From Planctomycetota bacterium (GTDB lineage: Bacteria; Planctomycetota; Brocadiia; CAIUPP01), in contig JAKJEM010000007.1 of assembly GCA_022705425.1 (NCBI GenBank), forward strand, positions 3,640-43,960: 40,321 bases of DNA, read 5' to 3'. The notes under the pieces are model-generated. The model did no database searches, was not told where the DNA came from, and was given only the letters and a program-made list of their open reading frames with translations. Position numbers and translations under genes: made by a program. Each line of letters starts with the position of its first letter. Within the stretch, counting starts at the first letter, position 1. Of the stretch, positions 6,865 through 15,328 are shown one piece after another.

Positions 6865-8253
6865 ATGGCCGTCCTTGTACAACAGAGTGTCAAGCGCACC
6901 TTGTTCCGCATGTCTTTGCCCATGCTGGCCGGCACGGTGGCCATGAACGCCTACAATCTGACCGACACCTGGTTTGTCTCACGGTTGGGGACCATTCCTC
7001 TGGCCGCAATGGGATTCACGTTCCCGATAGTCATGCTTCTCAGCTGCGTCGCCGCGGGGCTTGGAACAGGAGTCACGCTGCTGGTCTCGCACGCCATCGG
7101 CCGGCACGATCACGCGGCGGCGGCCAAGCTTGCCACGCATGGTATTGCGCTCATCCTTGGAATATCGGCCATCATCTCGGTTGCCGGCTACTTGAGCATC
7201 GCCGCCGTTTTCGCGCGTCTCGGGGCCGATGCGGAGACGCTTCCTCTCGTCAGGGAGTACATGAGCGTCTGGTACCTGGGCGCAATCACCATGTGCCTCC
7301 CGATGGTGGGGAACGGGATACTGATTTCATCGGGCGACTCCGGGGCCGCCAGCCGTTTCATGATTTTGGGGATGGTCCTCAACACGCTTCTCGACCCGAT
7401 CATGATCTTCGGCGGCCTCGGCTTCCCGCGCATGGGGATTCGAGGCGCGGCACTGGCAACTGTTGTTGCGCAGGGCGTTGCGGCGGCATGGCTTCTTCGC
7501 CTGCTCTACAGGAAGCATCGCCTGATTGTCTGTGCGGGCTGGGGGCTCAGTGAGTACCTCGGCTCATTCCGAAACATCCTCAGGCTCGGAGCCCCGTCCA
7601 TCCTGAGCATGATTCTCATGCCGGTCTCGGCGACGGTGATCACCCGCATTCTCAGCGGCTTTGGAAATGAAGCCGTTGCAGCCAGCGGCGCGGCGGGCCG
7701 GATCGAGATGTTCGCATTCGTCATTCCCATGGCTCTGGGAATCTCCCTGGCGCCCTTTGTCAGCCAGAATTTCGGCGCGGGCCGCATGGATCGCATTCGC
7801 GAGGCCGTCACGGTTTCCACCCGATTCGCATTGCTCTACGGCGGAGCGGTTGCGATCCTGTTCTTTGTCGGCGCGCCCTGGCTCGCATCAACCTTCAGCA
7901 AGGACCCGAAGGTCGTGTCGGTCTTGGTCGCCTACATCCGCATCATCTGTTTCGGCTACGGAATGATGGAAGTGCATCGGTACTGCGGGATCATCCTGAC
8001 GGGCTTGCACAAACCGATCTCCTCGGCGCTTCTCAACGGCGTTCGTGTTCTGGCGCTCCTGATTCCCCTTTCGTATCTTGGCGCGCATCTCTTTGGCGTG
8101 TGGGGCGTTTTTGCGGGGCGTCTCGCGACGGACCTCGCTGTCGGGGCGCTCGGCCTCGCCTGGGTTTATCGCGCCTGCGACTCAACCCATGCGAGCCTGG
8201 CCCCCGTTTCCCCAGGGCCGGAGCAGAATCCCGCCCCGGCCACGAAACGGTGA
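6865..8253 (+). CDS. MATE family multidrug efflux transporter
   Basis: 462 residues, almost entirely hydrophobic, with about 12 predicted membrane helices. It opens with the MATE signature region (SLPMLAGTVAMNAYNLTDTWFVSRLGT) and has the second-half counterpart (RLGAPSILSMILMPVSATVITRIL) near residue 238, reflecting the two-bundle repeat. It probably exports cationic drugs or metabolites in exchange for Na+ or H+ across the inner membrane. The start is 36 bases after the response-regulator stop with only a weak GGGGA before it, and no separate promoter is seen, so it is likely read through from the two-component operon. It lies between the regulator and the tripartite exporter, forming an efflux cluster. 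NorM versus DinF branch is not resolved. Confidence 0.93.
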   Translation: MAVLVQQSVKRTLFRMSLPMLAGTVAMNAYNLTDTWFVSRLGTIPLAAMGFTFPIVMLLSCVAAGLGTGVTLLVSHAIGRHDHAAAAKLATHGIALILGISAIISVAGYLSIAAVFARLGADAETLPLVREYMSVWYLGAITMCLPMVGNGILISSGDSGAASRFMILGMVLNTLLDPIMIFGGLGFPRMGIRGAALATVVAQGVAAAWLLRLLYRKHRLIVCAGWGLSEYLGSFRNILRLGAPSILSMILMPVSATVITRILSGFGNEAVAASGAAGRIEMFAFVIPMALGISLAPFVSQNFGAGRMDRIREAVTVSTRFALLYGGAVAILFFVGAPWLASTFSKDPKVVSVLVAYIRIICFGYGMMEVHRYCGIILTGLHKPISSALLNGVRVLALLIPLSYLGAHLFGVWGVFAGRLATDLAVGALGLAWVYRACDSTHASLAPVSPGPEQNPAPATKR

Positions 8254-8287
8254 CCCGTCTCCATACGTTCGCGCAACAGTCCTTCCC

Positions 8288-8302
8288 GTGAAGAGATTTC
8301 AC
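8288..8302. promoter_or_regulatory. operator-like inverted repeat, distal copy before macA
   Basis: GTGAA-GAGAT-TTCAC, a perfect 5-bp inverted repeat with a 5-base spacer, the same arms as at 3957-3971. Its centre is about 118 bases upstream of the predicted transcription start of the macA promoter, a usual enhancer position for sigma-54 activators. Confidence 0.65.
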
Positions 8303-8316
8303 ACATCGCCGCTGCT

Positions 8317-8331
8317 GTGAAATCCTTGCAC
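8317..8331. promoter_or_regulatory. operator-like inverted repeat, proximal copy before macA
   Basis: GTGAA-ATCCT-TGCAC, one base off a perfect inverted repeat. Its centre is 29 bp from the distal copy, close to three helical turns, so two dimers would sit on nearly the same face. It lies about 89 bases upstream of the predicted transcription start. Confidence 0.6.
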
Positions 8332-8386
8332 CCCGCCCGCTCCCCAACCGATATGCATTCGCTGTTCGTGCGTCCTCCTTGCACAC

Positions 8387-8402
8387 TGGCACGGACTTTG
8401 CT
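8387..8402 (+). promoter_or_regulatory. sigma-54 promoter of the macA-macB-tolC operon
   Basis: TGGCACGGACTTTGCT matches every fixed position of the -24/-12 consensus TGGCACG-N4-TTGCW. Transcription would start near 8413, leaving a 29-base leader with AAGGAG just before the macA ATG. It absolutely requires an activator of the kind encoded at 5488-6828. Two inverted repeats lie 50-100 bases upstream. Confidence 0.85.
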
Positions 8403-8441
8403 GTTGTTCGGGTGGTTCGATGAACAAGGAGAACCGAATCC

Positions 8442-9785
8442 ATGAGAACGACCACCAAACTGCTTCTGGGCGTGCCGGCTGTCGTCCTGCTTGTCGCCGG
8501 AGGAATCTGTTGGCGTGTTCGCGCCACGAACGGTCCCATGACCTCATTCCGCACCGCCCAAGTGACTCGGGGCGATCTTCTCGTCGCCATCAGCGCCACG
8601 GGCACCCTTGAGCCGGAGGAAGTTGTTGATGTTGGCGCGCAGGTCGGCGGGCAGATCGTTTCGCTGGGGAAGGACATTGCCGGCAAGACGGTTGATTATG
8701 CGTCGCCCATCGCGCAGGGACGGGTTCTGGCCCGGATTGATGACGCCCTGTACCAGGCGGATGTCACCCAGGCGGAAGCGCAGATTCGGTCGGCCAAGGC
8801 GGGGATCAGGAACGCCGAGGCGAACCTGGCGCAACTGAAGGCGAAGCTGCATCAAGCCGACCGGGACTGGCAGCGCGCGCAGAAGCTCGGCCCTTCCGAG
8901 GCCCTGGCCCAAGCCAGCTACGATGCGTACTTGTCCGCCTATGAGTGCGCCAAGGCGAACGTGGAGGTCGGCCAGGCGGCCGTCGAGCAGGCCCAGGCGA
9001 GTGGGGCGCAGGCGGAAACGGCACTGTGGCGGGCCAAGCGTAACCTGGAATACTGCACGATTGTCTCGCCGGTCAACGGCGTCATCATTGACCGGCGCGT
9101 GAATATCGGTCAGACCGTCGCAGCCAGCCTGAGTACGCCGAGCCTGTTCCTGATCGCCCGGGATCTCAAGCGGATGCAAATCTGGGTGTCGGTCAACGAG
9201 GCCGACATCAGCAAGGTCTATTCCGGGCAGCCGGTCACCTTTACGGTGGATGCCTTTCCGGGGGAGACCTTCAAGGGAGAGGTGGGCAAGGTGCGGCTCA
9301 ACGCCTCCATGACGCAGAATGTTGTAACCTACATTGTCGAGGTCGTCACGGAGAATGCCGACGGGCGACTGCTCCCGTACCTGACGGCCAATGTGAAGTT
9401 CGAGGTGAGCCGCTGCCGTAATGTGCTGCTGGTTCCCAATGCGGCGTTGCGCTGGCAGCCGACGGCGGAGCCGATGGCCGCCGGAGCGTCCGAGCCGGAG
9501 TCCCGCCCGGAGGGGAAGCCGGGAGTTGTCTGGGCCGTGACCGGACGGAAGGTCCGCCCCCTATCGGTCAGCGTCGGCCTCAGCGACGGCGCGTGGAGCG
9601 TTGTCGCAGGGGGGGGACTGCGCGAGGGGATGGAGATTGTCACGGGTGTCCACAGCGGCGCAGGCGCACAGAAGAGCGCGGCAACGCCCGATGCCGTGGC
9701 GGGCTCGGGCGACACGAAGAACCCCTTCATGCCCAAGATGCCGACACCGCCGAAGGGCCGTGGGCCGGGCGGGCCGCCGGGTTGA
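8442..9785 (+). CDS. macA: periplasmic adaptor (membrane fusion protein), MacA-like
   Basis: 447 residues. An N-terminal hydrophobic segment (about 7-25) anchors it in the inner membrane. The first lipoyl half is at about 40-95 (TGTLEPEEVVDVGAQVGGQI), a long alpha-hairpin coiled coil follows at about 100-200 (repeated QAEAQIRSAKAG, EANLAQLKAKLHQADRDWQRAQ), and the second lipoyl half begins at CTIVSPVNGVIIDRRVNIGQTV. Beta-barrel and membrane-proximal domains complete the adaptor, and the C-terminus is Pro/Gly-rich. It would bridge the MacB permease to the outer-membrane channel. AAGGAG lies 11 bases before the ATG. It is first in a four-gene operon preceded by a consensus sigma-54 promoter. 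An extra segment near 340-360 (PMAAGASEPESRPEGKPG) is an unusual low-complexity insert. Confidence 0.93.
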   Translation: MRTTTKLLLGVPAVVLLVAGGICWRVRATNGPMTSFRTAQVTRGDLLVAISATGTLEPEEVVDVGAQVGGQIVSLGKDIAGKTVDYASPIAQGRVLARIDDALYQADVTQAEAQIRSAKAGIRNAEANLAQLKAKLHQADRDWQRAQKLGPSEALAQASYDAYLSAYECAKANVEVGQAAVEQAQASGAQAETALWRAKRNLEYCTIVSPVNGVIIDRRVNIGQTVAASLSTPSLFLIARDLKRMQIWVSVNEADISKVYSGQPVTFTVDAFPGETFKGEVGKVRLNASMTQNVVTYIVEVVTENADGRLLPYLTANVKFEVSRCRNVLLVPNAALRWQPTAEPMAAGASEPESRPEGKPGVVWAVTGRKVRPLSVSVGLSDGAWSVVAGGGLREGMEIVTGVHSGAGAQKSAATPDAVAGSGDTKNPFMPKMPTPPKGRGPGGPPG

Positions 9786-9804
9786 GCGCAGGAGCGAAGG
9801 AACC

Positions 9805-10518
9805 ATGAAACTCATTGAACTGAAGGATATCCACAAGACATACCACCTCGGGGACGTGGTCGTGCCCGTGCTCAAGGGCGTGTCCCTGACGGTGCTGCGC
9901 GGCGAACGGGTTGCACTGATGGGGGCTTCCGGTTCCGGCAAGAGTACCCTCATGAATCTTCTGGGCTGCCTGGACCACCCGACGTCCGGCGAGTACTGGT
10001 TTGAGGATCAAGAGGTCTCGGAGCTGTCCTCCGACGAACGAGCGCTTCTGCGGCACCGGAAACTGGGGTTCGTCTTCCAGAATTTCCATCTGCTACCCCG
10101 CACCAGCGCGCTGGAAAACGTAGCCATGCCGCTGGCCTATGCGCCCGACCACGTCTCGGAGCGCGAAGCCCACCGGCGTGCGGCGGCGCTGCTCACCCGC
10201 GTGGGCCTTGGGGATCGGCTTGACCACGAGCCGTCGCAGCTTTCGGGCGGCCAGCAACAACGCGTCGCCATCGCGCGGGCGCTGATCAATCGGCCCAGCG
10301 TCCTCTTCGCCGACGAACCCACGGGGAACCTGGACTCCCGCACCAGCGAGGAGGTGCTTCGCATGTTCGAGCAGTTGAACGAGCAGGACGGCATCACCCT
10401 TATTCTCGTCACGCACGAGGCCGATGTCGCCGCGCACGCGCGGAGAGTCATCCGAATCCACGACGGGTTGATTGTTCACGGGCCTCGCCCGGTCGAGCGG
10501 ACACGGGGTGAACCATGA
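9805..10518 (+). CDS. ABC transporter ATPase, MacB/LolD type
   Basis: 237 residues, a complete nucleotide-binding subunit. Walker A is GASGSGKS, the Q-loop region is [19 protein letters not shown], the signature is [15 protein letters not shown], Walker B and D-loop are [13 protein letters not shown], and the H-loop is LVTHE. The sequence type ([18 protein letters not shown]) is that of the MacB/LolD/FtsE group. The ATG at 9805 has AAGGA closely upstream; the frame stays open further upstream without support. Its stop overlaps the permease start (ATGA), so the two are coupled and act as one transporter. In E. coli MacB these parts are a single polypeptide; here they are split, as in many other bacteria. 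Confidence 0.95.
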   Translation: MKLIELKDIHKTYHLGDVVVPVLKGVSLTVLRGERVALMGASGSGKSTLMNLLGCLDHPTSGEYWFEDQEVSELSSDERALLRHRKLGFVFQNFHLLPRTSALENVAMPLAYAPDHVSEREAHRRAAALLTRVGLGDRLDHEPSQLSGGQQQRVAIARALINRPSVLFADEPTGNLDSRTSEEVLRMFEQLNEQDGITLILVTHEADVAAHARRVIRIHDGLIVHGPRPVERTRGEP

Positions 10519-11879
10519 AGGCTTACGCCACATTTCGCGCGGCGGCCAAGGCGCTGCGGCGCCATCCCATGCGCGCCATGCTGACCACCCTCGGCATCGT
10601 CATCGGTGTCGGGGCGGTGATTGCCATGATGGAGATCGGCGCCGGCTCCTCCGCGGCCGTGCAGAGGGGCATCGCCGGCATGGGCGCCAACTCCATCCTG
10701 ATCCTCCCGGGCACCACCAGCAGCGGCGGGGTCAGTTCCGGTTCCGGCGGCACGATCACCCTGACGGCACAGGACTGCGAGGCGCTCCTCGATCAGTGTC
10801 CGTCCATTCGGGCGGCAGCTCCCATCGTCCAGGCGCGGGCGCAAGTCGTTCGCGGCAATCGCAATTGGGTCCCGAACATGATGGTGGGCACGACCGCCGC
10901 CTTTCTGGATATTCGCGGCTGGAGTCTGACCGAGGGCCAGCTGTTCACCCAGAGCGATCTCGTCGCCGCCAACGCCGTCTGCCTGTTGGGACAGACGCTC
11001 GTTCATGAGCTCTTCGAAGACGGTTCTCCCATCGGAGAGGAGATCCGCATCAGGAATGTCGCCTTCCGTGTCGTGGGCGTGCTGGCTCGCAAGGGCGCAA
11101 ACACGATGGGCATGGACCAGGACGACATTCTGATCGCGCCGTGGACAACCATGCGCTACCGGGTCGCCGGCGGAGCGATGGGCAAGGTCAATCAGAGTTC
11201 CAGCAGCGGTTCGAGCAACTCGGCGAACACCCTGAGTAACCCCTATAACGATCCTCCGGCGTTCTACCCGGCAAGATCGGAAAGTCAGACGACGAACAGC
11301 CCCGTGCTCGTTCGGTTCGGCAACGTTGACCTGATTCAGGTGACAGCCGGGAGCGCCGGCGAGATCTCCTCGGCCATCCAGGAGATCACCCGGATGCTGC
11401 GCGAGCGACATCATATCGCCGACGGGGAGGCGAACGACTTCGACATCCGGGATATGACGGAGATGACCAACGTCCTCTCATCTACCACGCGCCTGATGAG
11501 CAACCTCTTGCTGTGCGTGGCGGCCATCTCGCTGGTCGTCGGCGGTGTCGGCATCATGAACATTATGCTCGTCTCGGTAACCGAGCGCACCCGCGAGATA
11601 GGACTAAGGATGGCGGTCGGCGCGCGCGCGCGCGACATCCTGCGTCAGTTCCTCATCGAGGCCGTTGCGCTCTGCCTGGCCGGGGGCGCCCTGGGCATCC
11701 TGCTCGGGCATGGCGGCTCCTGGCTCGTCCGGGTCCTCCTGCGCTGGCCCGTGGAAACCTCTCCGATGGCCGTCGCCTTGGCCGTCCTGGTCTCTGCCGG
11801 CGTGGGCATCGTCTTTGGATACTATCCCGCGTGGAAGGCCTCGCGACTCGACCCCATTGACGCCCTGCGCTATGAATGA
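10515..11879 (+). CDS. macB: MacB-type ABC permease (MacB periplasmic core plus FtsX domain)
   Basis: 454 residues. The first membrane helix is about 22-42 (TTLGIVIGVGAVIAMMEIGAGS), then a large periplasmic core domain (about 45-330), then three C-terminal helices of the FtsX fold, starting with LLCVAAISLVVGGVGIMNIMLVSVTERTREIGLRMAVGA, the family hallmark. Topology is 1+3 helices with the periplasmic domain between, as in MacB mechanotransmitters, which push substrate from the periplasm through the TolC channel rather than across the inner membrane. A Ser/Asn-rich insert (about 230-245) interrupts the periplasmic domain. It is coupled to the ATPase by an ATGA overlap, with the outer-membrane factor 6 bases downstream. 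Confidence 0.95.
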   Translation: MKAYATFRAAAKALRRHPMRAMLTTLGIVIGVGAVIAMMEIGAGSSAAVQRGIAGMGANSILILPGTTSSGGVSSGSGGTITLTAQDCEALLDQCPSIRAAAPIVQARAQVVRGNRNWVPNMMVGTTAAFLDIRGWSLTEGQLFTQSDLVAANAVCLLGQTLVHELFEDGSPIGEEIRIRNVAFRVVGVLARKGANTMGMDQDDILIAPWTTMRYRVAGGAMGKVNQSSSSGSSNSANTLSNPYNDPPAFYPARSESQTTNSPVLVRFGNVDLIQVTAGSAGEISSAIQEITRMLRERHHIADGEANDFDIRDMTEMTNVLSSTTRLMSNLLLCVAAISLVVGGVGIMNIMLVSVTERTREIGLRMAVGARARDILRQFLIEAVALCLAGGALGILLGHGGSWLVRVLLRWPVETSPMAVALAVLVSAGVGIVFGYYPAWKASRLDPIDALRYE

Positions 11880-11885
11880 AGCGAG

Positions 11886-13295
11886 ATGACCATGACTCCC
11901 ACTCTCCTGCGACACTTGGCGTGCCTGGCTCCGGCAATCTGCGCGGCTGTCCTGACCGGCTGCGCGGTGGGGCCGGATTTCAAGCCCCCGCAGCCGGAGG
12001 TCCCTGCCGCATGGACGGTACCCATCGCGTCAGCCGCCGGATTGAACGACGCGACCCTAGCACGGTGGTGGACAGCCTTCAACGACCCGACCCTGACTTC
12101 CCTGGTCGAGCGGGCAGCGACATCCAATCTTGACCTGAAGCTGGCAGAGTCCCGCATCCGCCAGGCGCGCGCATCGCGTGGTGTGGCCGTCTCCAGCTTC
12201 GGCCCCACGGTGGACGCCAGTGGTTCGTTCCGGCGCGGACAAGCCGGCAGCAACAGCCCAACCAGCAACCAGTACCAAACCGGCTTCGACGCGGGATGGG
12301 AGATCGACCTCTTCGGCGGAACACGCCGGTCGGTCGAGGCGGCTGATGCCGATCTCGAAGGCGCGGTCGAGCGACAGCGCGACGTGCTTGTCACACTTAC
12401 CGCCGAAGTGGCGCGCAACTACATTGAACTGCGTTCATTTCAGCAGCAGCTGGCCATCGCTCAGCGGAACCTTGCAGTTCAACAGCGCAGCCTCGAACTC
12501 GCGCGCCGGAGGTTCCAGGGCGGGCTCGTGAGCCGTCTGGACGTTGCCGATGCGAACGCCCAAGTGGCCATGACGACCGCGCAGGTTCCGCTCCTGGAAT
12601 CTTCCGCCCGGCAGGCCATCTATGGTCTCAGTGTCCTGCTTGGTCAGGAGCCGGCAGCCTTGATCGAAGAGCTATCGTTGACGGCGACGATTCCTGCCGC
12701 TCCGCCTGAAGTTCCCGCAGGCATTCCGTCCGACTTGCTTCGTCGTCGCCCGGACATCCGTGCGGCGGAGACAGATATCCATGCCGCCACGGCCAGAATT
12801 GGCGTGGCGACAGCGGACCTCTACCCGAAGATCACCTTGTCGGGTTCCCTCGGCTGGCAGTCGAGCGATACTCCCAACCTGTTCACGCCGGCCAGCCGCG
12901 TTTGGTCGCTGGGCTCTTCCATCAGTTGGCCGGTCTTCCAGTCCGGGCGTATCCGTTCCGGTATCGAGGCGCAGAAGGCCCTTGAGGAACAGGCCTTCAT
13001 CACTTACCGCCGGACAATCCTCTCGGCCTTGCAGGAAGTCGAGAACGCGCTGATCGCCTCGGCCAAAGAGCAAGAACGCCGGACGGCGCTCGTGACCGCA
13101 CTCGCGGAGAATCAGAAAGCCGTGGACTTGGCAACACGGCTCTACAGCGAGGGGCAGACGGATTTCCTGAACGTATTGGACGCTCAACGTTCGCTGTTCT
13201 CTTCGGAGGATGCCTTGGTTCAGAGCACGCGAACCGTGTCCACGAACCTCGTTGCCCTGTACAAGGCGCTCGGCGGCGGGTGGGGCGTCAAGTGA
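11886..13295 (+). CDS. outer-membrane efflux channel lipoprotein, NodT/OprM family
   Basis: 469 residues. The signal sequence ends in a lipobox (LTGC, Cys about 25), so the mature protein is probably acylated, as in OprM-type channels. CAVGPDFKPP is the standard start of RND/ABC outer-membrane factors. Two OEP repeats follow, each with long amphipathic helices (ATSNLDLKLAESRIRQARA and the matching RPDIRAAETDIHAATARIGVATADLYPKITLSGSLG half). It forms the trimeric exit duct for the MacA/ATPase/MacB pump. It is the last gene of the operon, 6 bases after macB. A second ATG three codons in (11895) is an alternative start. No clear terminator follows. Confidence 0.94.
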   Translation: MTMTPTLLRHLACLAPAICAAVLTGCAVGPDFKPPQPEVPAAWTVPIASAAGLNDATLARWWTAFNDPTLTSLVERAATSNLDLKLAESRIRQARASRGVAVSSFGPTVDASGSFRRGQAGSNSPTSNQYQTGFDAGWEIDLFGGTRRSVEAADADLEGAVERQRDVLVTLTAEVARNYIELRSFQQQLAIAQRNLAVQQRSLELARRRFQGGLVSRLDVADANAQVAMTTAQVPLLESSARQAIYGLSVLLGQEPAALIEELSLTATIPAAPPEVPAGIPSDLLRRRPDIRAAETDIHAATARIGVATADLYPKITLSGSLGWQSSDTPNLFTPASRVWSLGSSISWPVFQSGRIRSGIEAQKALEEQAFITYRRTILSALQEVENALIASAKEQERRTALVTALAENQKAVDLATRLYSEGQTDFLNVLDAQRSLFSSEDALVQSTRTVSTNLVALYKALGGGWGVK

Positions 13296-13691
13296 GGAGG
13301 ACGAGGAGTTCGCGTCCGTCGGCCACGTGACACCTCCCGCAGGGCTGTGGGAATGTTCACGCCGTCCCGCTCCATGATGCTGGAACCATGCCGTCCCGGT
13401 GCAACGAGGGAACATGGGAGGACCGGCGGCCGCCTTTGCGCTCTTGCCGCGCCCGATGATGCCGTAGAGATCGTGGCCGTGGCGGTAAAGGCGGGGTTCT
13501 GCCTTTTCTCCCCGGCAGATACGGGAACTCCTCGTGAAGGAGCAGAGCCCCTTCCCGGAAGGTACGCCGGGCCACGCTGGGGCGGAGCGGGAACGCACTC
13601 GGGCCGCGGTGATCTGAAGGCAAGTGCGCCCGATACGTCCGGAGCGGGCATCCTCTCGGAGGTCCGGCATCGGAGCGCGCGATTCTGAACG
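13296..13691. other. non-coding interval between the efflux operon and the rnfB-like gene
   Basis: 396 bases between convergent genes. Open frames on the minus strand cross it but have no ribosome site, no family features and run into other genes. A 7-bp hairpin TCCCGCA-GGGC-TGTGGGA (13335-13352, one G-T wobble) lies 40 bases after the channel gene but has no T run on either side. It might be a decayed gene remnant; I cannot identify one. Confidence 0.5.
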
Positions 13692-14540
13692 CTACGCCCC
13701 GCCCCCCTGGGCGGAGACGGGCGTGGGCGCAGCCGCCGGAGCCGCCTCGCGTTTGACGTAGCAGTGCATGGGGCACTTGGCCAGCGCGGCGGCGTAGTCC
13801 ACCCCGGCGGGGTAGGTCAGGCGCGGCAGGTTGCCGTTCTTCTCCACGGCCCCCGGCGGCGAAAGCTTGACGCAGAGCCAGCAGGAGATGCAGCCGACCT
13901 TGCAGATCTTCTTGACCGCCGGCCCCTTGTCCTGCGACGAGCAGGCCAGATACACGGGGATGCTTTCCGGAAGCAGCTCGATGATCCGCCGCGGGCAGGC
14001 CTTGACGCAGAGCCCGCAGCCGGTGCACTTGTCGCGGTTGATGACGGGGATGCGGTCGGGGCCCATGAGGATCGCGCCGAAGGGACAGACCTCGGCACAT
14101 GTACCGTAACCCAGGCAGCCGAACTCACAGGACTTGTTGCCGCCCTGCATCATCTGCGCGGCGCGGCAGTCCGGCAGCCCCCGGTAGTCGGCGCGCGTGC
14201 CGCAACGGTCCGTGCCGCCCTGGCAGTGGACGACGGCGCGCGGCGGCGTCGCCTCCGCCCCCAGGGCCATGCCCATAATCTCCGCCAGGGCCGCGGACGT
14301 CTTGCGTCCGCCGGGCATGCACAGCGTCGGCTCAGCCTTCTTCTCCGCCACGGCGCGGGCGTAGCCTTCGCAGCCGGCAAAGCCGCAGGCGCCGCAGTTC
14401 ACGCCCGGCAGGGCGGCCAGAAGGGCCTCGACGCGCGGGTCTGTGGTGACGCGGAAGAAGCGCCCCGCCACCGCCAGGCCCACTCCAAACAGCGCCCCCA
14501 GCACCAGCATGACGCCCAGGCACCACAGAACCAGATCCAT
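13692..14540 (-). CDS. RnfB-like iron-sulfur protein
   Basis: 282 residues. An N-terminal membrane helix (about 3-26) is followed by the Fes-type 4Fe-4S site C49-x2-C-x4-C57...C74, typical of RnfB. Ferredoxin-like sites follow around C142/C148/C152 (CLGYGTCAEVCPFGAI), C172/C175/C178/C182 (CTGCGLCVKACP) and C213-C223 (CKVGCISCWLCVKLSP). In the last, the fourth Cys of the usual CxxCxxCxxxCP is S227 (codon TCG). In the Rnf complex RnfB takes electrons from ferredoxin and passes them into the membrane pump. No rnfC, D, G, E or A is next to it, so it is an orphan here. It lies 34 bases after an FMN reductase gene and is probably co-transcribed. The tail is Ala/Pro-rich. It is either RnfB whose partners lie elsewhere or a stand-alone electron carrier. 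Confidence 0.9.
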   Translation of the reverse strand: MDLVLWCLGVMLVLGALFGVGLAVAGRFFRVTTDPRVEALLAALPGVNCGACGFAGCEGYARAVAEKKAEPTLCMPGGRKTSAALAEIMGMALGAEATPPRAVVHCQGGTDRCGTRADYRGLPDCRAAQMMQGGNKSCEFGCLGYGTCAEVCPFGAILMGPDRIPVINRDKCTGCGLCVKACPRRIIELLPESIPVYLACSSQDKGPAVKKICKVGCISCWLCVKLSPPGAVEKNGNLPRLTYPAGVDYAAALAKCPMHCYVKREAAPAAAPTPVSAQGGGA

Positions 14541-14574
14541 CTCCTGTCCTTTCGTTGACGGAACCCGCCGACGC

Positions 14575-15177
14575 TCACGCCGGGGACGCTTCGGGCCGGG
14601 CGAGGCGTCGTCCCGCTTCGAAGGCGTCCTGAAGGGCGGTCGGATGCTTCCCGATGTCGCCGCGCGCGTCCACCGAGGGGTAGAACAACTCCCCGGTCAG
14701 TTTGATGTCGCAACAGACACACCAGGCGGCCACGGTCTGGCGGCTGCATTGGTAGAAGCGGTCGTGGCGGAAGCCGCCGCAGCAGAGGAAAAGCGCCCGG
14801 CGGCGGGCGGCGTTCGGGTGCGGCTTCTTCAGCAGGTACTTGCGCGCCCAGAGCGACTGACAGCGATCGAACATCGCCTTCAACTGCGCGCTGACGTTCG
14901 CGAAGTAGATCGGCGTGGCCACGACGAACCCGTCGGCGGCGTCCATCGCCTCATACACGCCCTTCATGTCGTCCTTGGCGGCGTACACGCAGTACCCGCG
15001 CGTCGAGCAAAAGCCGCAGTTCTGACAGGGCACGAAGCGGAGTTCATTGAGGACGACCTTCCGGACGACCGCTTCGGGGGCGGCGGCGGACACGCCGGCG
15101 AGGGCGCGGTCGAGAAGCATCTCGGAGTTCCCGCCTCGGCGCGGGCTGCCGGCAAATGCGAGCACAGTCTGGGGCAT
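14575..15177 (-). CDS. NADPH-dependent FMN reductase / iron-sulfur flavoprotein-like
   Basis: 200 residues with a flavodoxin-like fold. It opens MPQTVLAFAGSPRRGGNSEMLLDRAL, the phosphate-binding loop for FMN, and has VATPIYFANVSAQLKAMFDRCQ, the second FMN contact region. A cysteine group C51-x2-C-x2-C (VPCQNCGFCSTRGYC) resembles the compact cluster motif of iron-sulfur flavoproteins, so a 4Fe-4S cluster beside FMN is plausible. Start: AGGAGG lies 7 bases before the ATG at 15177. It precedes the RnfB-like gene by 34 bases on the same strand, which suggests the two pass electrons to each other or respond to the same condition. Confidence 0.87.
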   Translation of the reverse strand: MPQTVLAFAGSPRRGGNSEMLLDRALAGVSAAAPEAVVRKVVLNELRFVPCQNCGFCSTRGYCVYAAKDDMKGVYEAMDAADGFVVATPIYFANVSAQLKAMFDRCQSLWARKYLLKKPHPNAARRRALFLCCGGFRHDRFYQCSRQTVAAWCVCCDIKLTGELFYPSVDARGDIGKHPTALQDAFEAGRRLARPEASPA

Positions 15178-15198
15178 GGTTCAACCTCCTGGGCGGGG

Positions 15199-15204
15199 AT
15201 TGTA
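15199..15204 (-). promoter_or_regulatory. candidate extended -10 promoter for the FMN reductase operon
   Basis: On the minus strand TACAAT (15199-15204) carries a TGC prefix (TGCTACAAT), 22 bases before the start codon, leaving a very short leader that holds AGGAGG. No convincing -35 is visible. Confidence 0.45.
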
Positions 15205-15328
15205 GCATATCTGCCTTCCATTGCCGAGACCCGGCTGTATGCATTGCGCTTCCGCGCGGCGCCTTTGGCCGGAATGCGGCAATGCGCGGGCGGGTTGGAA
15301 TCCCCTTGCCTGACGCCGTCGGCGGAGT

